From: Heliocidaris tuberculata
Lineage: Eukaryota; Echinodermata; Echinoidea; Camarodonta; Echinometridae
DNA: 64,000 nt
Assembly (NCBI GenBank): GCA_025618425.1
Contig: CM046842.1
Location: 27,033,209-27,097,208 of the forward strand
Direction of reading: 5' to 3'
A program made the position numbers and the translations under genes. Positions within the stretch are counted from its first letter, which is position 1, and each line of letters starts with the position of its first letter. Under the pieces are notes generated by a model, which was not told the DNA's origin, did not search any database, and was given only the letters and a program-made list of their open reading frames with translations. Shown one piece after another: positions 10,850-22,689 of the stretch.

Positions 10850-11913
10850 AGCCCCGTTTTAATAGACCTCGTCCGGACGGAGTCGGGACTGATGCCGGGT
10901 TAAAAAAGCGGGGCAGCAGGTGATAAAACCACGGGTGGTCCACCCCGGCGCGCAGTCTTAACAGACGTTCGCTGAAAACCTAACCGGGTAGGTTCCCATA
11001 GTAACGTATAGAACTGCATGACTTCCTGTAGCGCGCGGGAGGGGAATGTGATATTTCACGAGAATCGAGTTCGAGTCATTGCGCAATGTCGAGCTGTCCG
11101 GTCAGAAACTACCCCGAGAGCGGCTTAAAGGGCAATCCAACCTTGGCAATGAGTTGATTTGTGTGAAAGCAGAAAAATAAGAAAAACAGGATGGTGAAAG
11201 TTTGAAAGAAATCGGACAAGGAATAAGAAAGTTATGAATGTTTGAAAAATGAGATCACTACATCTATGCGAATCTCAAATTGGCAATTTGGTGATTCGAT
11301 TGTGACATTTTTGTGGACAACTCTCCCATTTGTCGTACACAAAAATATCATTAATTTGCGGTTTTCTTCGAGGCGCTTTTACCCTCGGGGCAATACTCAA
11401 AATATATTAGAGATAGCATATTGTTATAGGTCCTCATGAAAGAAAAAGATCCTACTGAGTAATATATTTTGAAAAAAAGTGACATTTTAGTCATTTTGTG
11501 TGTTGGAGCGAATGGGGGAGTTGTCCACAGCTACATCACAGTGACATTACCTATTCGGCCAATTTGAAATTCCCATATGTATAGTGATTACAACTTTCAA
11601 AAAATCATAACTTTCTTATTGCTTGTCCGATTTCGTTCAAACTTTCACCAATCTACTTCTCTGATTTTTCCTCTTTCTTTCAAAGCAACTTGCTATTAAG
11701 GTTGGATTTCCCTTTAACAGAACGGCTGTCTGGAATTAGCAGGGGTAGAGTCGTGATTTTACCCTCGTTGGCCTAGTCAAATTTTGGCAAAATTATACCC
11801 GGTAGATTCCGGTCAACACCTCAGTAGGAGCGGCTTAACAGGAAGGGGTAAAGAAATCTAACCCGGTATCACCCGGTCGAGGCGTTTTAAAAAGTGTCTG
11901 TTAAGACGGGGCT
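10850..11913. mobile_element. PIF/Harbinger-like non-autonomous DNA element, TAA target duplication
   Basis: The ends are inverted repeats: AGCCCCGTTTTAATAGAC on the left and GTCTGTTAAGACGGGGCT on the right, flanked by TAA at 10847-10849 and 11914-11916. A three-base TWA duplication is the hallmark of PIF/Harbinger. The subterminal regions carry more copies of 'CGG(G)T..ACCCGG' and 'TCTTAACAGAC' wording. No transposase is present. A second element lies inside at 11129-11713. Family assignment is by duplication length only. Confidence 0.65.
11129..11713. mobile_element. Long-inverted-repeat MITE nested in the Harbinger-like element
   Basis: Two imperfect arms of about 200 bp (11129-11335 and 11505-11713) pair end to end. 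AGGGCAATCCAACCTTGGCAA on the left mirrors AGGTTGGATTTCCCT on the right, and both arms share ATCGGACAAG(G/C)AATAAGAAAG and GTGGACAACTC(T/C)CCCATT. TTAA flanks both ends (11125-11128, 11714-11717), which would suit a Kolobok- or piggyBac-type insertion, though the A/T-rich tip makes the exact border uncertain. Confidence 0.7.
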
Positions 11914-12420
11914 TAAAGCTCATAGACAGTCTCGGTAGCAAAAATCATACTGGCAAGAAACTTATCTAACATAGTCACATACTATTCTCCTTTTATCATA
12001 AGGCACATGTACGAGATTATTTAACATTCCATTCACGATTTCGAACAAATTTTAGTTTAAATATCTGTAAGAAACGCTTGGTAACGGCTTTTCACTGCCT
12101 CACGCTGAGACCATATCCACCCGAAGGTTCCCCACACAATAAACCCAGCGCTTCGCGCTATGTGTAGCGTATTCTATAACACACAGCAATCCTCATGTGA
12201 GTAATGTGTGTGGCCGTTGTTCGATTTTACATCCCCTCTTTTTTGGGCCAGGGATTTTTATTCTTTTCACCTCTAATTCGATAAATATTTCACTTGAGGA
12301 GGAAAAAACTTCACAGCATCTTAGTTATGTTAGTACCCTGCTATTTACTAAGTTAAATCAAAGAAATCTCACGAAAAGTTTTTGAGGGCTTCCCGAAACT
12401 ATCTAATACCTTTAAGAGAA
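11914..12420. other. Non-coding stretch, nothing recognised
   Basis: AT-rich, no convincing gene. It ends at the second block of the CATGGTCGTGCGGT repeat. Confidence 0.4.
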
Positions 12421-12640
12421 TAAGTTGACATGGTCGTGCGGTCTTCCTGAGAAGAGAGAAGTGACATGGTCGTGCGGTTCTGAGAAAGAGATACATGGTC
12501 TTGCGTACTGCGGTCTTTCCGAAGTAGGCAGGTCGATCGTGCGGTATTGCAGATGGTACTGAGAGAGAGGCATGGTCATCGCTTACTTTTGGAGTTGGAG
12601 TTGAATTGATGCTGTGAACCAGAAAAAAGTTCTTCAAAAA
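12421..12640. repeat. CATGGTCGTGCGGT repeats, right part
   Basis: Copies of the phrase seen at 10735-10849 recur at about 12431, 12464, 12493 (diverged) and 12571 (diverged). Apparent reading frames through it are by-products of the repeats. Confidence 0.55.
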
Positions 12641-12714
12641 ATAATCTACACCAACTGACTGTATATTGCAGTCAAACGGACTACAGGCTTCGGGAGGTAA
12701 AGGGCGGTTCGGCT

Positions 12715-12716
<2 letters not shown>

Positions 12717-12759
<43 letters not shown>
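12717..12759. repeat. (TA)n microsatellite with (GT)n after it
   Basis: About 43 bp of TA dinucleotides, followed at 12768-12788 by a GT run. Other TA runs in the window: 7740-7782, 13393-13433, 34330-34374 and 34825-34869. Confidence 0.95.
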
Positions 12760-12764
<5 letters not shown>

Positions 12765-12839
12765 TCGTGTATGTGTGTGTGTGTGTGGGTGGAGGGTATG
12801 TAACGTTACATGTCCAAGGTACAACTTTTAGCATCATGC

Positions 12840-13391
12840 TTTGCAGTTTTTTTTAGTATGATTTGAATATAGAGTGAGCGAGCGAAGCGAGCGAGCAAAT
12901 GAATATTCAAAATTCATTATGTAATAAATGTAATATAAAAAACGCGTACATTTTGTCACTAGACTATCTACTACTAGTACTAGTTCTAGAGCAAATGAAT
13001 ATTCATTATTATACTTATATTATTAGAATTTGCTCTCAGTTATTGCATAATTTGAAGGTATTATATACGTTAACAAGTTAATTAACTCACTTATGTTTGT
13101 TCTATTATGTATTTCGTAAAATGTCATTCTCCTGTAGGAAATCTCCCTTCATTCTTTCTGCCTTTTTCGTTTTTTTCTGACTGCCCCTTTCTCCTTTTGT
13201 GTCCCCTTCTCTCCTGCTCATTACTGAACGACTATAATGTAAACATTAATTATTCTCTACATTGTATAGTATATTATTTCCATATTTTTTTCTACATTGT
13301 ACATTCCATGTAATTCAGCTCTTGAGCTGCCATTTGGATTTTAAGAAATACCATTTCAAATCAATTCAATTCAAACGTCGCAACTACAATG

Positions 13392-13435
<44 letters not shown>

Positions 13436-13700
13436 GCATACATTTTGTCACTAGACTAGCTACCACTAGTACTAGTAGTAGTTCTACACTAGACCGATAT
13501 TATCTGTCTCTTCTCGTTGGGCTTCGTTAGACTTATGTAGATTTAGTGCACAGTTCAACAATAGCAGATTTGTTCAGAAAGTGGTCCCGCCGAACTCCCA
13601 GCTAGTATAGTACTAGACCGATATGATCTGTCTCTTCTCGTTGGGCTTCTCATCTAACGTCGAGTTCGTAACGTAACAAGAACCAGAATGTTACAAGAAC
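12840..13700. other. Fragments of the long-inverted-repeat element and a LINE 3' tail
   Basis: 12940-12990 and 13434-13690 carry antisense pieces of the element described at 37771-39812 (ACATTTTGTCACTAGACTA, CTCTTCTCGTTGGGCTTC). Between them, 13080-13376 looks like a LINE 3' UTR ending in a CAATTCAATTCAAA tail, and a (TA)n run follows at 13393-13433. No coding exon is seen. Confidence 0.5.
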
Positions 13701-13880
13701 GGGGGGGGGGGGGGGGGGGGCTGCAGTCCCCCCCCCCCCCCCCCGCACACACACACTTTTTTTAGTAGACACGTTTTAAAAAAAATCTCGGAAAAAGGGC
13801 TCGAACATTGTCGTTAATGAGTGAAATCAGATCAGCCCTCCCACTTTTAAAAACGCTCCGAGGCCCCTGCCATGGATGTT
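13695..13880 (+). mobile_element. G-run/CTGCAG MITE-like repeat, copy 1
   Basis: A G-run, CTGCAG and a C-run (13701-13745) are followed by ACACTTTTTTTAGTAGACACG, AGTGAAATCAGATCAGCCC and TTTTAAAAACGCTCCGAGGCCCCTG. The same order occurs at 17520-17675, and in reverse complement at 26835-27010. Confidence 0.6.
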
Positions 13881-14144
13881 AAATCTGGAGATATCGGGGG
13901 CCATTCCAAAGGAGCTGATTTAACATTAGCTTCAACAGCCCCTTGCCTGATTTGGACTAACTCAATTATCATTACAAAAGGCTTTTTTGCTCAATGTGCA
14001 GTCTCTTCCGAATCAGACAAGGCATTGTTGATGTTGGCGCGAATGGGTTTTCACCCAGACACATTAATTGATTCCTATCCAATAAATTCATAACTTATTC
14101 ACCACAAATGTGGTATCAAATAAAATCTAACTGTGGTGCAAGAA
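13881..14144. other. Non-coding spacer before the interrupted inverted-repeat element
   Basis: Short stretch without recognised coding or repeat content. Confidence 0.35.
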
Positions 14145-14458
14145 TTATATAGTGACAAAATGTACGCGTTGGGCATGTACAGCCACAGTATCATACGATG
14201 TCGATGAGAATAACACTTTCTAACCAAACTGCTGCATCATTTAGAAGCTATAGTATTGAGAAAATTCGCCTATGGGTGGGGCGATTTATAATTTCACAAT
14301 ATAATGTAGATGCATAAAGGTTTTGAGGATTCTTGAAGGAGAAATCGGTATTCTCTTCTTTAGAGCGATCAAGATTGCACAGAGTTGTAGTCGCCGCCAT
14401 TCCTCATAACATAACGTAAACAACTTTGAACCACACATCACAGCTCCTAGGCCTATAG
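14145..14458. mobile_element. Long-inverted-repeat element, copy A, left segment
   Basis: TAGTGACAAAATGTACGCGT through CACACATCACAGCTCCTAGG matches, with a few differences, the right arm of the copy at 37771-39812 (38408-38600 plus 39471-39610). It then stops at TATAG (14454-14458). The continuation, GCAGCTTCGCATACGTGCTCG onward, is found at 22431-22640, almost 8 kb downstream. Confidence 0.75.
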
Positions 14459-14945
14459 TTATGGCAAGCCATCGGGGTCTACTTACGTCTACTCACCACG
14501 TGTACTTGATTTTCGATACACGTACCTATATTGACCAATCAGAAGCCAGTATTCAGTACGCGTACTGTTTTTGGTCATCACGTCACGTGTGTTTAAGGGT
14601 ACGTGTACTTTACTTTTACAGACGTTCCTGACCCCTCCGGCCATAGGTGGCTAAAGGGCTCAGAAGCGTCAGTTAAAGTAACGTGTGCTTTGTCATTTAG
14701 GTAACGTGTACCGTGTACCTTGACGTCTATCCAATTACGTGTGCTCTGGTCGTTACTTGACGTCAGCAAAGAGTTAGTCTATTTCCAGGATTTTTTTTTT
14801 TTTGTTTTTTTTTGGGGTCAATAAAGCAAACCATGTACGTTAATAATATTGTTCAATAAGGGAAGTATAGGGCTTGGCAGGGGCTCAGGGTGTTTAATAT
14901 ATTTCTGTTGGTGACTGATTATTAAGTCGTCCTATAATTTTTTAG

Positions 14946-15170
14946 AGTAGTAGTAGTAGTAGTAGAAGGCCTACACTCTTTATAGCAAACTAACAAAAAT
15001 CAAAGTAAAGTATAAACCGTGCGGAGTTGGTTTATTATTGTCATTACTACTACTACTACTACTCATTTTTATTTCATTATTATGACTGTTACTATCATAA
15101 TTATCATCATCATTATCATTATTATTATTATTATTGTTATTACTATTATTATTATTAATAATAATGTTTT
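14946..15170. repeat. Trinucleotide microsatellites (TAG, TAC, TTA)
   Basis: (TAG)n at 14946-14966, (TAC)n around 15043-15063 and (TTA/TCA)n at 15095-15165. Poly-Asn, Ser or Ile frames here are by-products of the repeats. Confidence 0.9.
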
Positions 15171-15659
15171 TATTGTCGTCATAAAAATTTGTCATAATAA
15201 AATTAATGTATAAAGTTTATGCATAAATACGATGTAATGAGCGGAGGAAAGAGAAACAAATTGATGATTTAGATTACGAGAATTACTCCCCACATGTACA
15301 GCTCATGTTTACTATATATAGTCAAAGCTATATAGTGCATACAAAGTATACAAACTTCTACTACATGGACACTATTCACGCTCTTATCCTCCATCTGTTA
15401 TGTAATTAAGGGTCATGACCTCTGTGGACTCGTTGACATGACCACTGGAAGGCGGCCTGTTTACCCAAGGATTAACCAGCTGATATCCAGTGCATGAGGG
15501 GTACTAATACATGAATGGGGAGATGCCTTGCCTATCCTTGCTATAACCAGGGAATCCTAGTTACATTAATACATTCCCATGCTATAACCAAGGAGTTATC
15601 TGCTAATTGTAACGAGACAACCTCGTCCTCCTCCCCCCTCCCCGGCGAAAAAATGTGAA

Positions 15660-15796
15660 CCCCCTCCCCCCCCCCCCCCCCAAAAAAAAAAAGAAGAAGA
15701 AGAAGAAAAAGAAGAAGAAGAAGAAGAAGAAAAGAAGAAGAAGAAGAAGAAGAAGAAGAAGAAGAAGAAGAAGAAGGAGAAGAAGAAGAAGAAAAA
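15660..15796. repeat. C-run, A-run and (GAA)n tract
   Basis: A C-run and A-run are followed by about 100 bp of GAA repeats (15692-15796), a purine-only strand able in principle to form triplex DNA. Confidence 0.95.
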
Positions 15797-15979
15797 GTAG
15801 CGTAAAATAATGATGAGTAAAAAAAAACAGTTTGTTTTCTTAACAATTAAAGAAAAAAATCTTCTTCATCGGTTGTTACACTCCTTGGCATTATATACTT
15901 GAACTTTGAAAAATCATAGAGGATTTGTAATCCATGTGGAGGCAGAGCTAGATTCCACTAAATTTCGTCATAGGGCCTA

Positions 15980-16920
15980 TACCAAGGCCGGGGGGGGGGG
16001 GGGGTGTATCGGCTGTCAATGTCACACAGGTCTAATGAATATTCCAGTCGCAAAGTCATTAGTGAAAAGACTGTTGATAAATTCAATGTATTCATTAAAA
16101 CAATTATTTTTTTTAAAGACTGAATGTTCGTACGTTATACAGGGAGGGGGCGGGGGGGGGGGGTGTGACTGTTGCTGGGATGGAACAAGAACACACGCAA
16201 ACAATTGTATGCCTATTATAAATTAAGAGAGATCATTTTCTCAATGAAGCAGTCTAATAAATAGATACATGAAAGGGGAATTTCACCCTGGTATTTAGCT
16301 GATTTAGATAAAAGCAGAAAATATAATTTTTTAGCACTGCAGGGCAAATGGGATGGGCCCTTACAAGATACGTCACGGAGTCAGTTGCCAAGTTTTGTTT
16401 GATTGATTACAACTTATAAAATTAATAACATTCTCATTTCTTATCAGATTTTACTCAAACTTTTATTGGTCTGTTATTTCAATTTTCCCCATTCCTTTAA
16501 CATTTTTAAAACAATGTAAGGAAGAAAAATGTATAAATGTATCTGAATTTTCACTTTTCAGTTTGAAATTCAGTGTTCAGTGACGGCACTGGGATTTTAA
16601 AATTGCATAGTGGCAGGATGGGGGCATTATTAAAAGAGGAAGTGGGCATAGCTCACTGGAAGTGATAAGGGGCATTTATAAGAAGGGGAAAGGGGGAGGG
16701 TACTTATGAACAAAACCGTCACTTATCAGACAAAAATAGGCTGAATCTACTTGAAAATGTGGGGGTATTGTGCCCCCAGCCCCCTAGGGAGGGGGAGGGA
16801 GGGGGTGGAGAGGAGGGTGGCTATAGTTGTGATACCGAGGGCTAATTGTGCTAGGGGGTAACTTTCCGGCGGGGGTACTGAATTGTCCTTGTCTTAGATT
16901 CATCTCTCACCTCCCACGAA
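15980..16920. other. Non-coding stretch with G-runs and a partial inverted-repeat element
   Basis: G-runs at 15990-16004 and 16144-16163. 16265-16520 is loosely like the arms of the 11129-11713 element (AAAGCAGAAAATATAA...TTCTTATCAGATTT). 16630-16860 carries 'GGGGCATTTAT' wording like the minisatellite at 18920-19245, and is G-rich. No gene is seen. Confidence 0.4.
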
Positions 16921-16934
16921 ATTTTTGAGCTTAG

Positions 16935-17078
<144 letters not shown>

Positions 17079-17394
17079 AATGTTACAATTTTATATCGTA
17101 TTCCGTGAATACTTCATTGCGCTTTACAATGTCATTTATTATTATTACCCAAGAGAGGTAAATGATGCACTTATTTTACTACTTTGGAAAGAAAACAGAT
17201 AGTAGGAAACTGCATATACGCCTAGGTGTGGATGTGGAAGGGGGTTCTCCTCCAACCCTGAAAAATTATAGTTTTGAAAGCCCTGATGTGTGTCATCATA
17301 CGAGAGGGTCTTTAAAAAGAAAATCAGAGGATAAGAAAATGCAATATACATCCGGAATGGATGTGGGAGGAAGGGGTTATAGAAAGATGTAGAG

Positions 17395-17675
17395 CGGGGG
17401 GGGGGGGGGGGGGGGGGGGGGGACCCGGGGGCCCTTGGGGGCTTCCGTTGCAATGAAGTGGAGCACATGAGTGGCGAGTTGTGTTGGAGGAGTGTATTCC
17501 ATAACATGGCTCGCGGAACCGGGGGGGGGGGGGCTGGGGGCTGCAGCCCCCCCCACACTTGTTTGAGTAGACACGTTTCATAAATTCCCCGAAAAAAGGT
17601 GCGAGATTGTCATTATTCAAGTGAAATCAAATCAGCCCCCCCCCTTCACTTTCAAAAATGCTTCGCGGCCCCTGT
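17395..17675 (+). mobile_element. G-run/CTGCAG MITE-like repeat, copy 2
   Basis: A 25-base G-rich run at 17397-17422, then the same repeat as 13695-13880: G-run, CTGCAG, C-run, GAGTAGACACGTTTCA, AGTGAAATCAAATCAGCCCC and AAATGCTTCGCGGCCCCTG. Several frames appear open across it only because of the homopolymers. Confidence 0.6.
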
Positions 17676-18919
17676 ATAACTATAGCTTATTCAAACTTTT
17701 AAAAGACTAACTGGGTGATTAATCACTATAACGATATAATTTCCTCACTTTACTGAAAGTTCCTATTATATCTAGAATTTCCAAGGGGGCAACTTGCCCC
17801 TCCCCTTTACCCCTTTAAATAAGATATTGAAGTCCCTTCGCACTGTAGGGAGCTTTTGTATTTTCAATCTTCTAAATTTGCAAACAGAGATTTAAGGATA
17901 ATGAGAAGTCACTGCCCTCTCTGGTGACGCTCCTGCACCCTTCGTAATTTATTTTATATATTTCAAAATAGGCTGCTTGGTGAGGAAAACTCCTTTCGAC
18001 AATTCATAGAGTGACCTTTTCATCTATGATTTCCTGACAAAGAGTGCGCAGGTTTAGCCAAGATTTAACATTCCTCTGTGCGTGTAGCCAGACTCCTCTA
18101 TCCCATAACGGCATCAAAAACAAGTACCTTCGGACGGGCTCTCGTGTCTTCTGGTAAAGGTTATGCCCCCCCCCCCCCCCGGCAGGTTCATGTTGTAAAG
18201 GACATGGGAGAGACCTTATCAGGTACATTCATTACCACGAGTGAGTTGCCACTGACTTGAATTTGAAGCATCGCAAATGGCCGAGCACATTGACGTCCCC
18301 CCCCCCCCCCCGCCGTTCCACTCTAAGAAAAAAAAAAAAAGAAAGGGGGGAGGAAAAGGGGGAAAAAAAACTAGGAAAGACCAATTTTGGGGCGATTTTC
18401 ACCTCCTATTCCAGCAGCGAGGTAGACTGTTAATTTTATTCCATGTTTAGTATATTTTCATGACAAAATTTTTATTATGAATAAAGATTCAAGTTTGGCT
18501 TGGTCCCTTTGCTCACTCGCAGAAAAATGTTTCGTTAGGATCTTGAAAGTTTTTAAAAACTTCCTGTAACTAGCCAAGGTAAAGTGTCTCAAATTCATTT
18601 CCACAAAGTTTTTGAGGTTAATATCATTTTTTTTTTTTTTTTGAGGGGCGGGGGCAGTTTTATAAGTTTGTCCCGGGCACCATAATTCCCTAGATAAGCA
18701 CTGTTTTTAGACATTCCTATACAACAAGTTAAGTGCCTATCAAACGCCATAGAATGCCCACCCCCACCGCCCCCCCCCTAAAAAAAAAATAGGAAGGGAG
18801 AATTGACTGCATCAGTAAGAAAAGTGCAGTATTAGAGGAAGTCAGGTCGTACATATCGGTAATGTTAGAATCCGTGTATAATGAATGGTCACTGGATGCC
18901 TAATAGATAGTATGTTGCG
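17676..18919. other. Non-coding stretch with C-runs and A-runs
   Basis: No gene recognised. C-runs at 18166-18180 and 18296-18311, poly-A/G near 18330-18370, and a T-run at 18629-18642. Confidence 0.4.
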
Positions 18920-19245
18920 CCCGCGAAAGGGGCACCTATCAGAAGTAAACATGCGCTTATCCAAGGAGAAAAGGGCATATATTAGAGAGAAAACGGGGCA
19001 ATATTTAGATTCGAAAAGGGGCACTTATCAGAAGGAGAAAAGGATAGTTATCAGAGAGATGAGGTGGCAGTTATCAGATTTGAAAAGGGGCACTTTTCAG
19101 AAGGCGAAAAAGGGGCGCTTATCAGAAGGGGAAAGGCACTTATTAGAAAGGAAAAGGGGCACATTTAGTAGTAAAAAGGGGCACTTATCGGAGGGAAAGG
19201 GGGCATTTTTCAGAAATAAAAAGGGCACTTTTGGGGTACTTGAAA
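18920..19245. repeat. Minisatellite, unit about 25-35 bp (GGGGCACTTATCAGAA)
   Basis: About ten diverged direct copies of 'AAAGGGGCACTTATCAGAAG' stand head to tail (for example 18929, 19018, 19086, 19114, 19178). The continuous frame through the array (KRGTYQKEKR-like repeats) reflects the unit length being often a multiple of three. A family-level match to a protein is not recognised. Confidence 0.8.
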
Positions 19246-19395
19246 AACTGGGGGCACTGTGCCTCCTGCCCCCCTCCCCCCGCGGGCGCGCCGCCCCTGA
19301 TCAAGGCTTTTCTTTATATAAATTTATTACTGCTCTTGCTAATACAGCTAATACTTGCTTTTTTTCTCTCTCTTCTTTTTTGTGCAGGGGCAGTA

Positions 19396-19460
19396 TAATA
19401 TAATATGCTTCTTATGCATATTATATTATATTATATATAATATAATATGCATAAGAAGCC
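19396..19460. repeat. AT-rich palindrome
   Basis: GCTTCTTATGCATATTATAT (19407-19426) pairs with its inverse ending at 19459, with a roughly 9-bp AT loop. The stem is at least 22 bp and perfect. This is a cruciform-prone site. Confidence 0.85.
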
Positions 19461-19539
19461 ACTTCATATGACATACACCATACGAACATCATACATTACG
19501 TAAATTTCTTTTGAATACTTTCTATCCCATCCTGATACC

Positions 19540-20350
19540 TCTCCAGCTGACGTATCTCAGTGAATGGGGATTAGGTCATTTGTTCGGGGGCGTCTGACGG
19601 ACACCCCCACCATTTCAAATTTAATGTCTTACAGTGGGCACTTACGATAGAGGAGTTCTGCCGCATATTTTCATCCTATTTCATTTCGTTATTTTTCCAA
19701 CCCCTTTCTATTTATTGTCTTGCAATCATGAACATTTACGACTGGAATTCACCAGGCAGCCCTTCCCTGCCGATCATTATTATCATTCTTATCGAGAGGG
19801 GGGGGGGGGGGGGCATGGGGTTGGGTTTTATCACTGTTGTAGCCCAATACTGTCATCCAGATGTCACTTGTAAGAGGTGGAATCATGCTTGATATTTATC
19901 CCCTGACTATTTCAAATATTGAGGTTCTCCTACGGATCCATTCAATTCTGCCCTCCTCCATTCACCACCCCCCCCCCTTTTTATTTATTTATTTATTTAT
20001 TCTTTTTTTTTTGGGGGGGGTGGGTAATTGGCAGGTACAAGCAACCATTTAAGATGACGTGTGGCATTATACAGTCGTGACTATATTATTCTGCTAGAGT
20101 GCATTGGGTTTGATACCTTTCCAACCTCGGCCTACCTCGCTCAATGTGGGAGGGGGTGGGGGCGTCATGCGGGCATCCGCCCATCTGCCGCAATTTAAAA
20201 TGTCTGATAGTGCATGGCCATTCATGATAGCGGGAGTTTTGCTGAACTTTTTCCTCTAGGTTTCATCCAGTTATTCCCCCTCCCCCCGCTAATCCAGCTC
20301 AGTTTTGATTGTCCATCGAAAGGGTCCTTCTGATTACCCCCACCACACTG
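19540..20350. repeat. Diverged direct repeats, non-coding
   Basis: 19560-19690 and 20110-20270 share GTCTTACAGTGGGCA/GTCTGATAGTGCATGG and GGCGTC(T/A)…GGCATCC wording, so they are probably old copies of the same repeat. No gene is seen. Confidence 0.35.
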
Positions 20351-21838
20351 TTCGAGTCACACGTCCGTTTCCTTACATAATAACAAAGCAAGGGAAATCA
20401 GAAGAAGACGGGAAGGGAATAAATGAACAAGGAAAACAATGGACGAAGAGTATATTTTAATAGGACGATACAAAAAGTGGCAGAGGGGAAAATACAGGGC
20501 TGCACCGACGTACCAATGCACATACAAAATGTGATTATTTTTTTTTTGGTGTGATTACTTGTTATTTATTCCCTTATGGAAACCAAGTAAAACAATGAAC
20601 ATATATAAAACCAGAAACAGACATGCTTTCAGAAATATAGTCCTGCAATAAACCTAAGGGCGCACTAATTTCAAGTTTGTTAACACTGTAAATGATGTTT
20701 CTATAAGTGGAAAACATAATGCATGATTTTTTTTTTTTAATGGAGGGGGATTCAGAGTTTTATTGGAATATCACGGTATCAATAAGCATAATGAAACGAA
20801 TCTCAAGTGTGTAAACATGGAGGGCTGCAGCCCCCTACCCGTTCTGTGGCCTCCGAATTTGTTCATTATAAGGCCAGCCCCGCAAGTCCTGACAAAAAAA
20901 ATAAATAAATAAAAAATAAAAAAATAGAGGCCCGGATCCCCGTCAAAAAGGGGTAGGGGTTGGGTTCTGAGCAAGTAGTAAGCTTTTGAGGTGGGCCTTC
21001 AGAGTGTTTGGCCCACCCCAAAATAAAAATAAATATAATAGATAAATAAACAAAATAAGCTAAAACCCTTCCGGGGCACCTGGAGCGTAGCGCCGGAAGT
21101 AAAAAAAAAAAAAAGGGGGGGGGGTTAGAATGATGAAGCCTCACCTTTTAGAGTACTAGAAAGTTGATCGCAATGGTAAATTTGATTGTCGTGGAGTGGG
21201 GGCAAAAATACTTCCCCCGATAAATGGAAGCAAGCATCTGCTACATTGTGTCTATCAATACACGAGGGAGGATGGTGACTGTGTGAGAAAATCATGGTTT
21301 TAAATGATGAAAGTTTGCATTTTAGAGCACTAATAAGCTTATTAAGCCTATACATCGTTGTAATGGAAAATTATTATTACATGTATTTTTTTTTTCTGTT
21401 TTCTTGAGAGGTTTTTGCCCCAAACTCGAGGGCATGAGGGATATCATGCAAGTACAAAATGTAATTTTCTTTGTTCATTTTCTTCTTTTTTAGTGATTGC
21501 CTGTCCTATCTTCTATTATGAAAATAAAGGAAACGGTTACCTTTACCTCATTTTCAGTTTATGCAAAAGTGAAGATAATAGACCACAAACCGCAGTATAC
21601 ATGTCTTGAAAAAAGGGCTTGAAATGAAATTGGCACCCTAATATCAAGTTGGCTAGGCCTGAAAACGATGTTGGTATAGGTGGAAAGACTTAACAATTAT
21701 TAGTTCACGGGCCACAGAGCGTTTGAAAAGTGGGGGCAGGAGGTTGAGCATGAGTAAGAGCATAATATGTTATTATTAATATAAGCAAAGGGGAGTGTGC
21801 GTGTGTGTGTGTGTGGGTGTGCGTGTATGTGTGTTGAG
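20351..21838. other. Non-coding stretch with G-run repeats
   Basis: No gene recognised. 20815-21122 holds a CTGCAGCCCCC piece, an A-rich (AAATAAAT) run and a G-run end. 20640-20720 and 21610-21690 are loosely similar to each other. A GT run lies at 21797-21830. Confidence 0.4.
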
Positions 21839-22230
21839 GGTCTAATTCCAGGCGTTTTTTTTTTGTTTTTGTTTTTGTTTTTTGTTTTTTTTAATGAGAC
21901 CGCTTCTATTCTCTACATAGATGTGGGATATGAGAGTTTGGGAAATCCAATCCCGATTATCAGGATTCCCCTCTTTGTTATGAAAGACCACAAACCGCAG
22001 CTAGATCACCCCCCCCCCCCCCCCCCCCCCCCCTGTTCAGCGACCCCCGAACTTGATCATGATAGAGCCATCCATTTTCATAACAAAGAGGGGAATCCTG
22101 ATAATCGGGATTGGATTTCCCAAACTCTCATATCCCACATCTATGTAGAGAATAGAAGCGGTCTCATTAAAAAACAAAAAAACAAAACAAAACAAAACAA
22201 AAAACAAAAAAAAACGCCTGGAATTAGACC
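21839..22230. mobile_element. Foldback element with about 146-155 bp perfect arms
   Basis: The left arm (21839-21984, GGTCTAATTCCAGGCG...CCTCTTTGTTATGAAA) and right arm (22076-22230) are exact inverses apart from the length of a T-rich/A-rich tract. The roughly 91-bp loop contains a 24-base C run. Arm identity is complete over about 90 bp of unique sequence, so it is very recent or kept identical by conversion. The frames reading through both arms are by-products. Confidence 0.9.
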
Positions 22231-22426
22231 ATTTCAAAGAAGACGTGACGTATTGAACAAAGCACACGTAACTGAACAGACGTGACGTGACGTAAGGTCA
22301 TGACAGAGTACACGAAATTGGGTACACGTCACGTAACGAGTAGACGTGACGTACCGTTTGGTTTTACGTGACGTCTACTGGGTACGCGTAGTAGTAGACG
22401 TAGGTAGACCCCGATGGCTTGCCATA

Positions 22427-22645
22427 TATAGCAGCTTCGCATACGTGCTCGCTCGATAGAGCTCCGTACACATTTGTCAAGTCCACGCGCATGCGTAATA
22501 CATTTACTAGGCCTTTGTAGCTCAGTTCATGAATATTCATGATGCGTATACCTTTGAACCAATCAGGAGGCAGGATTTTACTGTAATATGTAAACCTGTT
22601 TTGGGAAAAAATACATTTCGCTGCCTGGGCGTGAACCTGCAGGAC
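22427..22645. mobile_element. Long-inverted-repeat element, copy A, right segment
   Basis: Continues copy A from 14458. GCAGCTTCGCATACGTGCTC, CCACGCGCATGCGTAATACA, AATATTCATGATG, CCAATCAGGAGGCAG and GTAAACCTGTTTTGGGAAAA match the end of the copy at 39612-39812, finishing at CGCTGCCTGGGCG. Confidence 0.75.
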
Positions 22646-22689
22646 TTCCTCCACGTCCAAGCTAGGACAACCAAGGGGGAATATTTATA

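Noticed and set aside
15541..15846. Poly-Ser/Leu frame opposite the GAA tract
   Set aside because: Simple-repeat translation.
18885..19403. 172-codon frame with repeated RGTYQKEKR-like units
   Set aside because: Its repetitiveness comes from a 25-35 bp DNA minisatellite; no start context, no family, and related non-coding copies occur at 16630-16700.
21797..22285. 162-codon frame through the foldback
   Set aside because: The same sequence is read in both orientations of an inverted repeat; not a gene.
22500..22545. GTAGCTCAGTT, a tRNA A-box-like phrase
   Set aside because: It is part of the long-inverted-repeat element (also at 39705-39720), with no B box, anticodon arm or acceptor pairing.
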